The translations under genes were made by a program, and so were the position numbers. Below the pieces are notes generated by a model. It was not told the origin of the DNA and did not search any database. It worked only from the letters and a program-made list of their open reading frames with translations. From JANMEX01 sp043776635 (lineage in GTDB: Bacteria > Pseudomonadota > Alphaproteobacteria > Rhizobiales > Rhizobiaceae): a stretch of DNA of 33,088 nt. The stretch is from NCBI GenBank assembly GCA_043776635.1, contig JAYVRA010000027.1:1-33088 (forward strand), read 5' to 3'. Of the stretch, positions 32,727 to 33,088 are shown in pieces. The first letter of the stretch is position 1; each line of letters opens with the position of its first letter.

Positions 32727-32850
32727 GGTCTGGACCTGTTAATTTTGACGAAATGGCAGGTAAATGACGAAACTATACAAGGAAAATCGTGCAGGACGGG
32801 CTTAGGGCCCGTTCAAATGGTTTGACGCCGCAGAGTGAAGCCACCCCGCC
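32721..32850 (+). repeat. Dispersed repeat, copy 3 (A unit) after dppF
   Basis: The palindromic edge GGTCTGGACC (32727-32736) runs into a 25-base box (32732-32756) and an A unit that matches 15719-15835 and the minus strand of 1-98. The shared pieces include GGCAGGYAAATGACGAA, CAAGGAAAA and TTTGACGCCGYAGAGTGAAG. ACTTA (32721-32725) precedes it, as it does the left end of the MITE-like element, but here ACTTA includes part of the dppF stop. After about 32850 the similarity ends. Confidence 0.8.
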
Positions 32851-33088
32851 TCGCTGTCATTGCGGACAAGCGCAGCGCAGATCCGGAATCCAGAGCCGTG
32901 AGGGTGGAAATTGGTACGCACTAGTGGCTTATCAGGGTCGTATGTGAGGCTCATAATGTGAGGCTGACGGGGCAATCCATCCGGCGTTTTCGCAGCGTTT
33001 GAACAAATATCGCCACACTTATCGTGTTGAATTCATGTTGAATTCATTCAGCTTAAAAAATAGATCAAATTATTTCCACCAATTCTAT
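32850..33088. other. Non-coding tail with short direct repeats
   Basis: No gene is supported. GTCATTGCGGACAAGCGCAG and a later CCGGAATCCAG resemble the widespread alphaproteobacterial TCATTGCG...CAATCCAG palindromic repeat. ATGTGAGGCT occurs twice (32942-32951, 32956-32965), and TTGAATTCAT occurs twice (33027-33036, 33038-33047). The end is A/T-rich. Confidence 0.45.

Noticed and set aside
1..33088. Phage, integrative element, CRISPR array or toxin-antitoxin pair
   Set aside because: No integrase, recombinase, capsid, cas or TA-type genes, and no tRNA attachment site were seen; apart from the R-M pair, possibly the M41-like gene, and the repeats, the genes look chromosomal.

Overview
The window reads as a chromosomal segment of an alphaproteobacterium of the order Hyphomicrobiales (Rhizobiales), with moderate G+C (near 50-55% by eye). 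The evidence is family-level. UvrB carries the long N-terminal extension usual in rhizobia and brucellae. A trxB gene is followed by an LsrB/VtlR-type LysR regulator. greA sits beside an LpsB/LpcC-type lipopolysaccharide core glycosyltransferase. There are also DUF1344, DUF922 and dppABCDF-type genes. The genus cannot be fixed from the sequence alone. No rRNA, tRNA, CRISPR array, phage module or intact transposase was seen.

Layout. 1-5756: a dispersed repeat, a secreted TPR protein, greA, lpsB-like glycosyltransferase, an FkbM methyltransferase in opposite orientation, trxB and lsrB/vtlR (envelope and redox block). 5759-8835: a two-gene membrane operon (ABA4-like protein plus a 7-helix protein), a divergent TetR regulator with a shared operator/promoter, a candidate small RNA with a strong terminator, and an EAL-domain phosphodiesterase. 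8974-13942: aspartate aminotransferase, a 580-base gap with a dispersed repeat, HxlR regulator divergent from an FMN azoreductase, a hemerythrin-like protein and a PlsB-like acyltransferase. 14008-18773: DUF1344 protein, an HMA-MauE membrane fusion, a 370-base MITE-like element with inverted ends and an internal 16-base tandem repeat, and a two-domain M16 peptidase. 18877-20723: a type II restriction-modification pair (NaeI-family endonuclease and C5-cytosine methyltransferase). 20930-26950: uvrB with a coupled DUF922 protease-like gene, an orphan M41-like peptidase divergent from dodecin, and an operon of an SDR oxidoreductase with two YeeE/YedE-type half-transporters. 27199-32726: the dppABCDF peptide ABC transporter operon, followed at once by another copy of the dispersed repeat.

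The most unusual material is non-coding. A 25-base box occurs five times (74-98, 130-154, 15724-15748, 16050-16074, 32732-32756), always with a palindromic edge whose arms change in a compensating way. Two boxes bound a MITE-like element. Two of the palindromic edges start exactly one base after a stop codon (the M16 gene and dppF). Other points are a palindrome that appears to supply the -35 box to both divergent promoters of the tetR/ABA4 locus, with a predicted leaderless tetR transcript, and an unannotated small-RNA candidate carrying the CCTCCTCCC motif. The restriction pair is the clearest acquired protein-coding cassette.
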